NCBI GenBank assembly: GCA_002205965.3
Contig: NADL03000740.1
Location: forward strand, 434,001-498,000
Source of the DNA: Kappaphycus alvarezii
Taxonomy: Eukaryota > Rhodophyta > Florideophyceae > Gigartinales > Solieriaceae
Length of the DNA: 64,000 nucleotides
Direction of reading: 5' to 3'
A program made the position numbers and the translations under genes. Shown here piece by piece: positions 49,938-61,175 of this stretch (positions are counted from its first letter, which is position 1; each line of letters begins with the position of its first letter). The notes under the pieces were generated by a model. The model had not been told where the DNA came from. It made no database searches and worked only from the letters and a program-made list of their open reading frames with translations.

Positions 49938-50869
49938 TGGGATGACTTTTGCCGATTTGGGGACTTTGTGGTTGTGGATCCAATTAAATGTGTGTTCGCG
50001 TTCGAGGGTTGCCAGCTCTTTGTCATGGCTTCGGCCCAGAGTGACGCTCGCTGTATTGGCGAGCTTGACGGTTGTTTGGGTGGGTGGGAAGACGTTGTGG
50101 CGTTGTCTGAAGTGCGGAGGACGTTGTTCGGGACGGTTTGTTGGGGATCATACGGCGGAAGTCGACTGCCCGGGCTTGCATGTATGTGTCCGAATCTGGG
50201 TGCCAAACTCGGATGATGTGTCGCTATTGGGCACATGTAGCGGACGAGTGTGGCGCGTGGGTCCAGTTTCTTTTTGGGTTTGTGATTGGGGATGTGTCCA
50301 TATTCTCCGAAGATGAATAGTTTGTGGGGTGGGTGGTGGCGGCGTGCCACATTGTTGAGGGTGCCTGGTTGGTGGTGGAGTGTTGCATCAAGTTGTATTT
50401 GTATGCTGCGTCGGCGATGCGTCTTCCAGAATGCCGGTGGTAGTTCGGGGTGGCGAGTGCTGCTCTGGTTGCATTGAGGAGCGTTAGGTTGATTCGTTCC
50501 GCGCGGCTGTTTTCCTGCGTTGGTAAGGGGTTCTGGGTTTAGAGTTGTTCCCTGGTGTTTGTACAGGTTGCAGAGGTCCGTTGAGGTGAATTCTTTTGCG
50601 TTGTCCACCCTGATAGTGTGGGGTGGGATGCCGTGGTTGGTGTGAATATGCCATGTGGACGTGGGTGTAATAGCCAACCTGATCGCGGTTTTCAGAAAGT
50701 ACACCGTGAGAAAGCGGCTTTCGGCATCTATGAACGTGAGAAATGCTATTTTTTTGCTTAGACTCCGAGTTATCGGCGCATGTGTCGGAGTTGTGTAGCT
50801 ACCGACTGCATAGTGCTTGCGGTTCGGTTTGTGGCCGGCGTGAGTTTTGCATTTCGGCAGGGGAGGCAT
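49934..50869 (-). pseudogene. Integrase region of copia fossil 3
   Basis: A 311-codon open frame, the longest of the three copia fossils. The DDE core is recognised by AFLTFIDAESRFLTVYFL and IRVDNAKEFTSTDLCNLYK, with PHKLFIFGEYGHI further on. Fossil. Confidence 0.8.
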
Positions 50870-51322
50870 GTTATTTCGGGGGAGTGCGTTTTAGGGCTGG
50901 GGTAGGATCTTGATAGTGCCCTGTTTTGCCATTGTTTGGATGGCTCTTGGGTGGGCGTGGTTGAGGATTAGATGCCATTTTGGCTGAGGGCGGTTAGTTT
51001 GGTGGATGGAGTTGGAGGGAGGTTCGGTTTGGGATTAGGTCGTGCTGGTGGTTTGGAGAGGGAGGATATGAGGCGTTTTTGTCGTTGGGAAGGTGGGGTG
51101 TTTGGGCGTTGGAGGAAGGATGGCGGAGTTGGTTTGTATGATTGGTCCTAGGTTTGCCTTTACGTGTGACGACTGTGGCGTGTGTTGCAACGCGTGCTTT
51201 GGGCTGCGTTGAGGTTGACTCGATATCCTTGAGCTTGATGATTCCACAGTGCGTTCCAATAAGTCGAATTCTGTTCTTGTCGATTTTGTGATAAGTTCTT
51301 GATGTTTGAAGAAACGACAGGG

Positions 51323-51577
51323 TCATGGGATGTGGCTAGTGCCTGGACGGAGAGGAGGTTTTGGGGAGTGAGTGGTTCGCGAGAGCGGGACTGTGATGTG
51401 CTTTTTCAGATTCGTTTGAAACGATGTGCGGCCAGTGTGGGTGCAATAGGAGGGAGAATTAGTGGCTGTAGTCGTGGGAAGGTGATAATCGAGTGGTGTC
51501 AAGGAGGTGTGGGGAGTGGAGGAGAGTAGGGTGGCGGCTGAATCAAGGAAGAACGTACTGTCGGAGCTGTAGTGCAA
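51323..51577 (-). pseudogene. Protease region of copia fossil 3
   Basis: FFLDSAATLLSST matches the aspartic-protease box of copia elements (LDSGAT). It sits between gag and integrase as expected. Fossil. Confidence 0.55.
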
Positions 51578-51640
51578 TCACGAGACAGATGTCGGGAGGC
51601 GAAAGGTAAGTTGAGAACACAAAAGGCGAGCTACTGCTAA

Positions 51641-52272
51641 CTGTGGGGAATCCGCTACATCTGCGTGCGTGTCACGGATCTCGTGCGTAGTAGTAGGTGA
51701 GGTGGCCGAAGCCGGGGGGGGGCTGGTAGAGCGATAGCGCGAGTCAAGGGAATACCGCGACTGTAAAACGGTAATCCATACTTGGAATAGGGAGTTCCCG
51801 GAGCGCTAAAGGGGTGACCGGGGCCAACAGAGAAGGGACTAGCCCGAACAAGACAATTAGGTTCAAAGGGACGGGGGTCCGGATCTAGGCGGAGCAACCG
51901 GTACCTTTACTGTGGGGACCCTTAGGGTAGGGGATACTAAGTAGTAAAGTTGGCCATCTAAAGTCTAACGGAAAAAGGGCCCTAATGGCCGTAAAATAAA
52001 GGGATAGGTAGAAGTAATGGAAAAATAGGTAAAGTGCCCAGTGTGCAGGAGGGGCTCCACGTAGTCCCTCCGATGGCATGCATGCCTGGGCTTAGGAAGG
52101 GGAGCCATGACACTGTAAGCAAAGTTGACAGTAGCTCATAGCTGGAAGATAGAGTCCAGATAAACTGATGAAAGTAGGGGTGCCCGAGAACAAACGAGAA
52201 AGCAGCATTCTCGGGTACACGCCTAGATCTCCGATGACGGATCAATATCCGGGATCACCCGTGTACTACAGG
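51641..52272 (-). mobile_element. Nested insertion, candidate solo LTR
   Basis: A 630-base block lies between the gag and protease parts of copia fossil 3 and has a different composition and no coding continuity with them. On the minus strand it starts TGTAGTACACGGGTGATCCC and ends GGATTCCCCACA, so it has the TG...CA ends of an LTR. No partner LTR or target duplication is visible. An unrelated short element cannot be excluded. Confidence 0.45.
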
Positions 52273-52340
52273 AGCCTTGGGCGTCTTCTGCGTTCTCGGG
52301 GATGGATTGTTGGAGCAGTTTGTGGAGTTCCGTGGCGAGG

Positions 52341-53184
52341 TCATTGTAGTTGATGGTCACTTCTTTGGCTGCCGATTTGCCCTGCTTGTAGCGCGGGTGG
52401 TTGGGTCACGACACTGCTCATCGGTGTGGCGGGGGTTGCGGGAACCGAGGGCGACATGACGTTGGCATGGCCTGAAGCGGCGCTGGTTGGGGCGGTTGTC
52501 TTGTCGGATAGCACGGTTCTGCTTAAGTAGTTCAGCCAAGGTAGTTTTTTTGGTTGTTGGCGGAGGCGGGGGATGTTGGCTGCTGGATCCTGCATGTGTG
52601 GGAGACGTGAACATGCTGAGTTCATTTTATTTTTGTATGAAGTCCTTCGCGTCGACGGTTTTGTTGGTGAGCATATGCATTCCAATATGTGTCGTGTAGG
52701 GATTGTAGCGAAGTCCAGCGATCATGAAGTCCACAGTGGTGGCGGCGTCGTTAATATCTGGATATTTGGCGGCAGTCATCTTGGCACAGACCAATTCATG
52801 CTGGGCGGCATATTCGTTTATGGCCATTTCTTCTGTGAACCTTATGTGCTCGGCGAGGTACTTGAGGTACTTGTGGTCGCCGGTGTCTGTGGTGTTGAGG
52901 TATGATTTGACCGACTGGATGAGCTGATACGGTGTAGGGTGGGTGTCAGGGCGGATGACTAGGTTGGCAATTTCGGCCGGGATGGACTCTATAAGGGCGC
53001 TCAGCAAGGCGTTACGTTTGTCGTTGAAGGTGCTGAGTTGGGTGGGGTCCGTGGGAGGGTGGACGTCTTGTGAGATGTGATCCCTGGCTTGAATCGACGC
53101 GGCGGCACCGCGGATAGAGATGATCCATGGCGCACAGTTTGTGCGGTCCAGTCTTGCGATTTTGGGTATAATAATGTTCTCCAT
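52341..53184 (-). pseudogene. gag region of copia fossil 3
   Basis: A 185-codon frame (52627-53184) begins MENIIIPKIARLDRTNCAPW, the start typical of copia gag, with LIQSVKSYLNTTD and EYAAQHELVCAKM downstream. Charged frames rich in Pro and Arg continue to 52341. Fossil. Confidence 0.75.
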
Positions 53185-53462
53185 TATGAAGTGAGTGTTC
53201 GGAGTGTGATACGGTGGTTGGGTGTCCTGTGCTGTAAGATTGGAGGGGCGTAGTAACTTTTGGGTGAGCTCGGTGAATGGGGCTTGTGCTTCTCGACGAG
53301 CGGCCCATCTGCTTCTTGCAATGGTTGGTATGATCTCGTGAGTGGTGGGACAGGCGACTCCGGGTGGGATTTGTCGGCCTGTGGTTGGGTTGGGTCGTCT
53401 CGAGTGCGCGGGGGTCGTCGGGGAAGTGTTGGCAATGTGTTTTAGCGTTGTATGAGCATAAC

Positions 53463-53569
53463 CTGACGGAACATAGACCGTTAGCCTCTCTGTTTATTTT
53501 GCATTCTGAGTTCGCTTGCTCGTTTTATACCTTTTGTTTCTCGGACAGCCTGTCTTTGTTGCTTTGTCA
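53463..53569 (-). repeat. 5' LTR of copia fossil 3
   Basis: Minus strand begins TGACAAAGCAAC and ends GTTCCGTCA, with TGAC/GTCA inverted ends. It matches 48275-48431. Confidence 0.85.
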
Positions 53570-54782
53570 TGTCATGTCAGGCGAAGGTTCATGATTCGGT
53601 TCATGTCTGCAAAGAGCACCGCAAGCATGCCCACTAAATTTGCGGCTTTCCCCAGTTGGATGTCTTGCGCTGTAGACTAGGACACTCATTTACAGTACAG
53701 TATGTCCAAAGCGGGTGATTGAGGTTGGTTTGCAGGAGTTGTGCAAAGGTTGGCAGTCGTATGGATTTACATTCAAACCATGGTTGAAAAGCTGTAGTAC
53801 TGGAAGAATAGCGGAGAATCTCTACCAATTAAAGAGTAGCCGGTAGCCCTGTCAACAAGCAGCGGTGAAGGTGACCATCAACGCGTCGTGTCTTTGAAGG
53901 AGAATAGACCTCAGCCTAGAGCGTTGGTCCGGGCCTTCACGGCTGGTACCTGTGATGCCGCTTCCTTGATTTTGTTGAACGCAATGAACGCCCCCGAGCG
54001 TGGAGATAGGGACCGGGACGTACCTGTTCCTACCAGCTAACCCAGCAATGAACCCCTGGTATTTTCGCAGCTTGTTAGCCTACGTCTAAAGTGCTCCGCA
54101 GCACATTCCAGGACGCTGCAATTTTCTTTCAACAGCGCCCTTGGCATTTCGACATATTGAGAAAAAACAGCTCAAACCATGTCCGTTAACCACAGTGCAG
54201 TATGTCGTGTATACTCAGTCGAAACTAAATCAACTCTGTCTTACTACAATTTCGCCTGAATCCTGAAAGCTAGCTAGGTACCGTACTACTTGCTTCCACT
54301 GGTGTCGGTACAACTTGCTCAGCCGTGACCGAGCTATGTGCAGCAATGCCAGAGCTCTGTTTTATCGTCAATTAGGTACAGTAGTGAATCTGATTTGAGC
54401 AAATATTTTTCGACGAAAAAATCTCTCGCCGCATCTCGTTATGCTACCTTTCCACCTGCAGTAGCGTTCCTTTAACTACAGTTAAGTACCAATGACAGCA
54501 CTGTACAGTACAGTACAGTATAGGTGTTCGCAGGAGCCGAATAACACCAGCTAAGGTCCCGAACCCCATAAGCTTCCCTACAGACCAACTGGGCTCGACG
54601 ATATCTTTGCAATCCTCGGCCACAAACCGTGGCGGCAATAACTTGATCAATTTCTCTGTTCATCACGGCTGAGTACTTCACTTGTCAAAGCGCCGTCGAC
54701 TAGGTCTTGGCGATTCTACTTTTCCGCTTGGTTTGAAAAATCGATCAAGCCACTTATTCTCTCTTTACCATCTCAAGTCGCC
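53570..54782. other. Intergenic region with TACAGTA motifs
   Basis: This holds no frame that I can support. TACAGTACAGTA at 53691-53702 and CTGTACAGTACAGTACAGTA at 54501-54520 belong to the motif family seen upstream of other genes; the second lies about 260 bases before the ATG of the beta-oxidation fusion gene. The last 60 bases before that ATG are pyrimidine-rich. Confidence 0.6.
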
Positions 54783-57700
54783 ATGTCTCCCATCATCACA
54801 TCCACTCTTCGGGACAACGGCGTCGCCGTCATAACCTTTTCGAATCCCCCCGTCAACGCCCTCTCCTCTGCAGTTCAGAGCGCCATTTCGAGAACTCTCA
54901 AATCTCTTCTTTCAGATACCTCTGCTCGTGCCATTGTAATCACCGCGACGGGCTCCCCAGGATTCTTCTCTTCCGGAGCTGATGTTTCTCAGTTTTCCTC
55001 GTTTGCATCCGGGCAAGTCGTGTTCGACGAGGAAACATCCTGGTGTTATAATGGTTCTGAGAATGCCTCGATTCCCATCGTTGCCGCCATTGACGGCATT
55101 TGCTTTGGTGGAGCTCTAGAGCTCGCCTTATGCTGCTCTGCTCGCGTTGCGACCCAGACCAGCGCCTTTCTCTCTGCCAGAGCTGAAGCTCGGCATCATT
55201 CCGGGGCTCGGGGAACCCAACGATTACCAAGGGTCATCGGGTTTGAAAGGGGCCTTGCCATGATGTTAACCTCCACTGTACTGCCCGCTGCTACCGCAAA
55301 GGAGGTTAATCTAGTGGATCTCATTGTATCCACAGGGGTTGTCGATGCCGCCGTCGATTACGCCTTGAAAATTGCCAATGGTTCCATTCCTCGCCCCAAA
55401 AAGTCAATTGAAAGAGCGGATAGGGTTGGTAGTCCAAAAGAATGTCAGGCGATAGCAGATAGACTCAGGAAGGAAATGATTCCGAAACTCTCGCAAGGAG
55501 GCCGCTTACCGCAGTTTGCAGCATGCTTGCATGTCGCTCTATTCGGAGTAAAGCACGTGGCAGAAGAGGGTTGATTGAGGAAGACGCGCGTGTTCAAGAC
55601 CCTTGTTGTATCCCAGAGTCTATGGGTACAGTTCATATGTTTTCCTCGTCCCGTCAAGTCTCAAAAGTGATCATTGGAAATGACCCTAGCCCAAAGGAAG
55701 CTGGGACTGTTGCGAGGAAAGTAGGAGTTGTTGGTGGTGGGCTTATGGGTGCAGGGATTGCTGCTGCTGTCCTGCTAGCAAACATTCCGGTTGTCATCAA
55801 GGAACTGAATATGAAATTTGCACTATCTGCAAAGAAGAGAGTTGAAAAAAACCTCGGAAAAGGTGGGCAATCGAAACTGGGATTGCTCACTGTTACAGCT
55901 GACTACAACGACTTGAAGATGTTGATATCGTTATTGAGGCAGCCTTGGAGGACCCGATGCTCAAGCAAGAGATTTTTGCTACTTTAGAGAGTAAATGCCG
56001 CCCAGACTGCATTCTCGCAACGAACACATCTACGCTCAATCTTGATCTTATTGGAATGGGGGCTCCAAATGCCCATAGGGAAGGAAGAATCATTGGCGCG
56101 CATTTCTTCTCCCCTGCCCACAAGATGCCACTCCTGGAGGTAATCCGCACAGAATCTACAAGTGCAAAGGTAATCAAAGATCTTTTTGCTCTGGGGAAGA
56201 AGATAAAGAAGACATCAGTGTTGGTGGGTAACTGTGCGGGATTTGCAGTCAACAGGCTTTATTTTCCGCAGAGCATGGTAGCCTCTTTCTTGGTTACCAA
56301 CCTCAACATGGATCCGTACCGAATTGATAGAGCATGTGAGGCGTTTGGGATACCTATGGGCCCGTTTCGGGTGTTGGACTTGGTTGGTTTGGACATCGCA
56401 GTTGCAGTTGGAGGGGTGTTTTCCTCTGCATATGCGGAGAGATCCGTGGAAACGAACCCGATAGTAACAAGCATGCTACAAGCTGGTAGAAAAGGTCAGA
56501 AATCTGGCGCAGGCTTCTATCGTTATGACACTGGATCCCGAGTTGGTGCATGTGATTACGAGGGCATTGCTCCTTTTTTGAAAGCAGCCAGAGATACTGC
56601 TGAAGAAAATATGGGAAAGATGGACATTGCTGCACTTGCGAATAATATGACAGATGAGGAAATAGTTAGTATGATTTTCCTTCCTTGCGTCAATGAAGGT
56701 TGTCGCATATTGGAAGACGGCGTTGCTTGAGCACCGCAGACCTTGATTTTGTTCGGTGATGGGCATGGCGTTCCCTGCATATCGAGGAGGACTGATGTAT
56801 TGGGCTGAGAAGGAATTCGGTGGCTCTGTAGGGGTTCTTAGTAGACTCGAATATTACTACAACCTCTCGAATCAACTTCCACTCTTCAAGCCCTCCTTCA
56901 GTCTCATCAGGTCTGCCGCTCGGAATAAGCCAATTGGGCAAAGAGTGCTGCCAGCTCTTTCCCCTGGATCTCACGATGACATCGTCATAGTCTCAGCGCT
57001 TCGTACGGCGGTCGGTCGTGCTGGTCGTGGTGGCTTCAAAGACACACTCCCGGAAGATTTGATCTCTCCTGTACTGAAGAGAGTTTTGAAAGATACTGGG
57101 GTGCACGTTAAGACGTCGATGACGTATTGACTGGCACAGTGTTACAACGCGGGGATACAAGTGTTGTTCAGTTGCGCATTGCCGGCCTCTTCTCTGGTCT
57201 ACCGGCAAGCGTCCCCGTTAAGACAGTGAATCGGCTTTGTTCATCTGGATTGCAGGCTATTGCGGATGGCGCAGCTGCAATTCAGGCTGGATATCATAAC
57301 ATCGTCGTTGCAGGTGGTGTGGAAAGTATGAGTATGGCATCATTCCAAAACAATGAGATAAGGCCGAATCCAAGATACATCAGGTGGAAAAAGCAAAAGG
57401 CTGCTACTTGTCGATGGGAGAACCTCTGAGAATGTTGCAGCGGAATATGGCATCTCGAGGGAGAGGCAAGATCGACTAGCCGTATGCAGTCACGCAAGAG
57501 CATCACTTGCTAAACTCTCTGGCCGACAGAGGTCTGAAATTGTGCCAGTGCAGACCAAGGTGAATATTACAGACAAACAGACAAAGAGGTAACGGGAGTG
57601 AAGGATGTGCTCGTCGATTCAGATGAGGGAGTGAGGTTGGCGTGACAATGTCCCGTCTTGCAAAATTACCGGCAGTATTCCGGAAGGGAGGCAGCACAAC

Positions 57701-58211
57701 TCCCGGGAATTCATCACAGCTGAGTGATGGAGCTGCTCTTGTTATGATGATGAAGAGGTCAGAGGCGGAGGCACGGGGCCTAGAACCCCTTGCATCTCTT
57801 CGTGCTTTTGCAGTGGCTGGGGTTGACCCAGCGGTAATGGGAATTGGCCCCGCGATTGCCATCCCAATGGTTCTGGAAAAGGCCAACCTTAGGATAAGCG
57901 ACATTGACCTGTTTGAGATCAACGAAGCATTTGGATCCCAGGCTGAATATTGTATCGAGAAACTTTGTTTGAACAGAGATATTGTGAATGTGATGGGTGG
58001 TGCAATCGCAATTGGTCATCCACTGGGAATGACAGGAGCGAGATTATCAGTTTCAATTATTCATGAGCTTCGCCGTCGCGGAGGTCGCTTCGGTGTAGTT
58101 TCAATGTGCGTTGGAAGCGGAATGGGGGCTGCCGCCGTCTACGAGATTAATCGAGTCCTGGCACTGCAAAATGTGAGCCGCGATGATGATAGAGATACTG
58201 CTGTAGGCTAG
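54783..58211 (+). CDS. Fused enoyl-CoA hydratase / 3-hydroxyacyl-CoA dehydrogenase / 3-ketoacyl-CoA thiolase
   Basis: This carries the three beta-oxidation steps after acyl-CoA oxidation. A crotonase domain (54783 to about 55400) has FFSSGADVSQF, IDGICFGGALELALCC and GTQRLPRVIGFERG. The dehydrogenase (about 55720-56900) has the NAD loop VGVVGGGLMGAGIAAAV, catalytic FFSPAHKMPLLEV, GNCAGFAVNRL and the repeated C-terminal half FPAYRGGLMYWAE. The thiolase (about 56980-58160) has DDIVIVSALRTAVGRAGRG, the nucleophile in VNRLCSSGLQAI, EINEAFGSQAEY, the histidine in GGAIAIGHPLGMTG and the second cysteine in CVGSGMGAAAV. An unbroken frame (56756-57130) joins dehydrogenase and thiolase. About seven or more frame changes occur elsewhere (including about 55170/55208, 55572, 55920, 56728, 57115, 57430 and 57600). 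All catalytic residues remain. No PTS1 is seen at the C-terminus (ends DTAVG) and no clear presequence, so peroxisome or mitochondrion is open. Confidence 0.85.
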
Positions 58212-58351
58212 GTGAAACAGATGCGTTCCGTAAAAGGGCAAAAACGCGAACGAGTACGGATGTTGTCCATATAGAAAGATACTGAGTCTAGATACTTGCG
58301 CGGATGGCTTTAATCACTCTCACTTGGTCGCATGACTGAAACATAGCGAAC

Positions 58352-59344
58352 TTGAAAATTTTCCAAACATACTGCCGTTTTGAGTCAGGTGCAACTTCCA
58401 GCTACTGCAACCCAGAGATCAAAGGCTTTTGGTTGCCGACGAAACCCAAGGCAATTTCACAATTATGTCCACTCTGCCATCGCCAACCTGTCTCCACATG
58501 GAGCCGAGATACCCAGCGTTTGGATTCTACACAAGTCTCCAGGTTCAAAAAACGCCAGCTACGCCTCTTTCACACGAACCAATCTGTGCAATTCATACGT
58601 CGAGACTGGAAGACATCGATATCCCTCAGCCTGCTTTCGAAACCCGCTGTGGTCTTTGTTACCCCGATGGATTTAGTCAAGATCACAAAAGGGCGTCGGA
58701 CCTGGCAAAACAGGCTGTTGCCGGTGGGGTTTCCCTGATTCAAGTCCGAGACGTCCCGGCATCGGACTTTGACATATTGACTGTCACGAGGCTCTTCTTG
58801 CAGCTGGAGTATCGCCAAGTAAGATTTCTGTCAACGGAATTTCCCCTAGCATGGTCCGAGATCTATCCCCGGACTTGGGCATTCACATTCGTGAAAACAA
58901 AATTGCGGAGTTTCTAGAGGAGGCCAAGGAGATCATGAGTCCGAGTTCTACGATCAGTTGCTCGATACATTCGGTCGAATCCGCCAAGACGGCCATTGCT
59001 CACGGCGGGCCTAGCTACCTGCAGGTCGGAACCATGTACCCTTCGACTAGTCATCCAGACAAATTCCGGAGGGGCTTCCTGTTCTGCGAGCTGTTCGGGA
59101 GGCCGTGGGACCATCGCAAATGATTGTGGGGATTGGCGGCATAAAAGACGGGAATTTAGTAAACGTCATCAAAAGCGGAGCTGACGGTGTCGCTGTGATT
59201 TCCTCCATTTCAAAGGCAGACGACCCGGGCAAGGCGGCATGGGAGCTGATGGCTCTCTGTCGAAGTGCTTACGGTAATGGGCCTAGTCAAAAGTTACAAA
59301 TTGTTCAAGTAAAGACTGCAGGCAGCGAAAGTAGACTACGCTAG
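58352..59344 (+). CDS. Thiamine-phosphate synthase (ThiE type)
   Basis: This joins the thiazole and pyrimidine phosphates to make thiamine phosphate. The TIM-barrel motifs are in order: KRASDLAKQAVAGGVSLIQV with RD (about 58690-58755), VRDLSPDLGIHI, ISCSIHSVESAKTAIAHGG, YLQVGTMYPSTSHPDK, and the phosphate-binding end IVGIGGIKDGNLVNVIKSGA with DGVAVISSISKADDP (59130-59225). Up to about 80-100 residues precede the barrel and may be a plastid transit peptide, but conflicting frames there leave the start uncertain; an ATG at 58465 is one option. At least four frame changes occur. The stop at 59342-59344 overlaps the end of the convergent YIPF6-like gene. It is a stand-alone enzyme; no fused ThiD kinase is visible. 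Confidence 0.85.
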
Positions 59345-60699
59345 GGACCACCTTAGAACGGTGTGCAACCTCTCTGCGTCATCGGCGCCACTGACCTGAC
59401 TAGCTGGCTCTGTGTCACTGGGCTTTGGGGCTGAGGGCGGCACACCTTCCGCTACCGCACTATGTGATACGGTGCCCTGTTGGAAGCCGATGAGCACAAT
59501 CCATGCAAGGGACAAGTAGAAGAGCAGACGGGGTAAAGGGCCAGAAGCTTTCTACCTTCAGGAAACTTGGCATCTGTCATAAAGCTTGACGAGGCTGAAA
59601 GGCACAGTAGAAGAGTGAGTTAGGCCTCAAACGATGTTCGCGGCGATCCCAAATCGAGATGGCATTACGATATCGGAATTGGATACATACCCCAAATAGA
59701 CCACAGTAGAGCGACAAGAACGCAAACGAACCGGAGAACGACAGCCAGTTCATTGATGACAAACGAATTGATAAGCCAATGCAATTGCGCTGAGCAACAC
59801 AGGGAATATGCAATAGCCGAGCAAACAAACGCTTTGAAAAAAGGACCTGTTCCCGAGCGGAATCAAAAGTAAACCTGGTTAGGCTCAATGAAACGTTCTT
59901 TCTAGCAGAAATTGAAGAGGAGATGAAGCAATTGACGCAACGAACAATCGACCACCGAGAAGTTGACCATTGATGGTGATAACAGCGGCGCCGACCCAAA
60001 CAATGACGAAAATGACGGAAAAGACAATCGAGGCCTCATCGTGCGCCTTGAGGCTGAGCATGACTGCCAGGGACATGCAGATGAAAAACGGGCCCCACAG
60101 ATCCCAGTCGCGCAGCTCTGCGCGCATCTCGCTCTACACACACAACACACACAACATGCAACACGCAGCAACCAAAACGCGGCACACCAGTGAGTAACTC
60201 CCGCAAGTAAGGGCTCCGTCTGCGACAGGAGCGGCGAAACGGAAAACAAAGCGGCAGTGATGGTCGTGTCGTACCGAACTAATGGCCGGCAAAATGACCA
60301 TGAGCAAACGGCGGCCGACCTGAGGGGGTGTGCGGGGAGGTTTTCCAGGGTGCGGGGGGATGGTGAGAGGGTGGGGTTAGTGAGGGGGGATTGGGAGGAG
60401 GGGGCGGAAGTGTTGGGGGGCGGTTGATGTGGAATGGCGTACCAGACGCAGGTCGCGGAAAATTGTCTCGGAGACTGGCTCGTGGATGGTGTTTTCGCCA
60501 AACTGTTGCGCTAAATCGGGCATGATGGGACGGTTGAGTGGGATTTTGTGCAAGTCGGCGGTGGGGTCGGATGATCGGGTGGAGTATTGGTGGGAAGTTG
60601 GCGTGCGACCGGGTGCTTGGGATGTACGAGTTTGAGTATTCGAGGCTGGGAAGAGGGGATGGGGGCAATGGCTGTTTGAATATGTAGTGCTATTGACAT
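59336..60699 (-). CDS. YIPF6-like Yip1-domain Golgi membrane protein
   Basis: A multi-pass protein of Golgi/ER traffic. The conserved N-terminal box reads NTIHEPVSETIFRDLR (about 60440-60490). The Yip1 domain follows: LRDWDLWGPFFICMSLAVML (first membrane span), VIFVIVWVGAAVITINGQLL (second), SFFQSVCLLGYCIFPVLLSA (third), NELAVVLRFVCVLVALLWSI (fourth), then GRKLLALYPV and a last hydrophobic span LLFYLSLAWIVLIGF. A GT-AG intron of 97 bases (59690 to 59594) fits exactly: splicing gives LLWSIWASSFM, as in family members. At least one more intron lies between the second and third spans and probably one before the first. Two or three single-base frame changes remain (about 59760 and 59560). The start MSIALHI at 60699 is a proposal. 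The last codons overlap the thiamine gene's end. Confidence 0.8.
59594..59690 (-). other. Spliceosomal intron in the YIPF6-like gene
   Basis: Donor GTATGT directly follows TTTGGG; the acceptor is TTTCAG before CCTCGTCAAGC. Removing the 97 bases joins TGG-G to CC, giving WASSFM, which restores family similarity in phase 1. Confidence 0.75.
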
Positions 60700-60712
60700 T
60701 GACACTAAAGTA

Positions 60713-60766
60713 TTGTACAGTACTGTACTGTACAGCTCTGTCCTGTATTGCACTTTACAGCTTTTG
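60713..60766. repeat. TACTGTACTGTACAG cluster between divergent genes
   Basis: An inverted-repeat block (TTGTACAGTACTGTACTGTACAG) lies directly upstream of the proposed YIPF6-like start (60699, minus) and about 410 bases upstream of the fibrillin gene (plus). The remaining bases to 61,175 contain no supported gene. Confidence 0.75.
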
Positions 60767-61175
60767 CAAAAGCTCATTGCAAAACGCCAGGTGGACTTGT
60801 TTGGTTGGTTTGTGAGACGAATCTCATCTGCAGGGTATGATTGGCAACACCAATGTGTCAACATTGTAGAAAAACTAGCTGTTCATTCATTACGGAATGA
60901 GCGTCTCTGCGTTGTCGAACCTTTAAATCGCATCCTCTCACCTTCTCTGCCGACGGATTCCTCCGCTTCGCGAATGCATCGCGAATGTAGTTCCACCGAG
61001 TCCTAGTATTACGTCTGTTCTCGTCAACCCACATTATACCTGTGCATAAATACGACCACTTCTCCCACAGGCATTGATAGGCGAATATACTGCTGACAAC
61101 TTCACGAAAGCACACCCGTGCAAAGCTCACCCTAATCGCGCCGCGTTACACAAATATATCAACCAAATTCGCACA

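Larger units (their letters stand above)
48275..53569 (-). mobile_element. Ty1/copia-type LTR retroelement fossil 3
   Basis: A 5.3-kb minus-strand element bounded by LTRs at 48275-48431 and 53463-53569. Reading leftwards it shows gag, protease, integrase, reverse transcriptase and RNase H in copia order. Where alignable, the LTRs differ at only about 4-5 percent, clearly less than in fossils 1 and 2, so it is the youngest of the three. One LTR lacks an internal block of about 50 bases. It is broken in about ten places and carries a nested insertion (51641-52272). No convincing target duplication was found. Confidence 0.82.

Noticed and set aside
49798-50477. Plus-strand frame of 172 codons, Val/Trp/Cys-rich
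   Set aside because: It is the antisense shadow of the integrase and reverse transcriptase parts of copia fossil 3.
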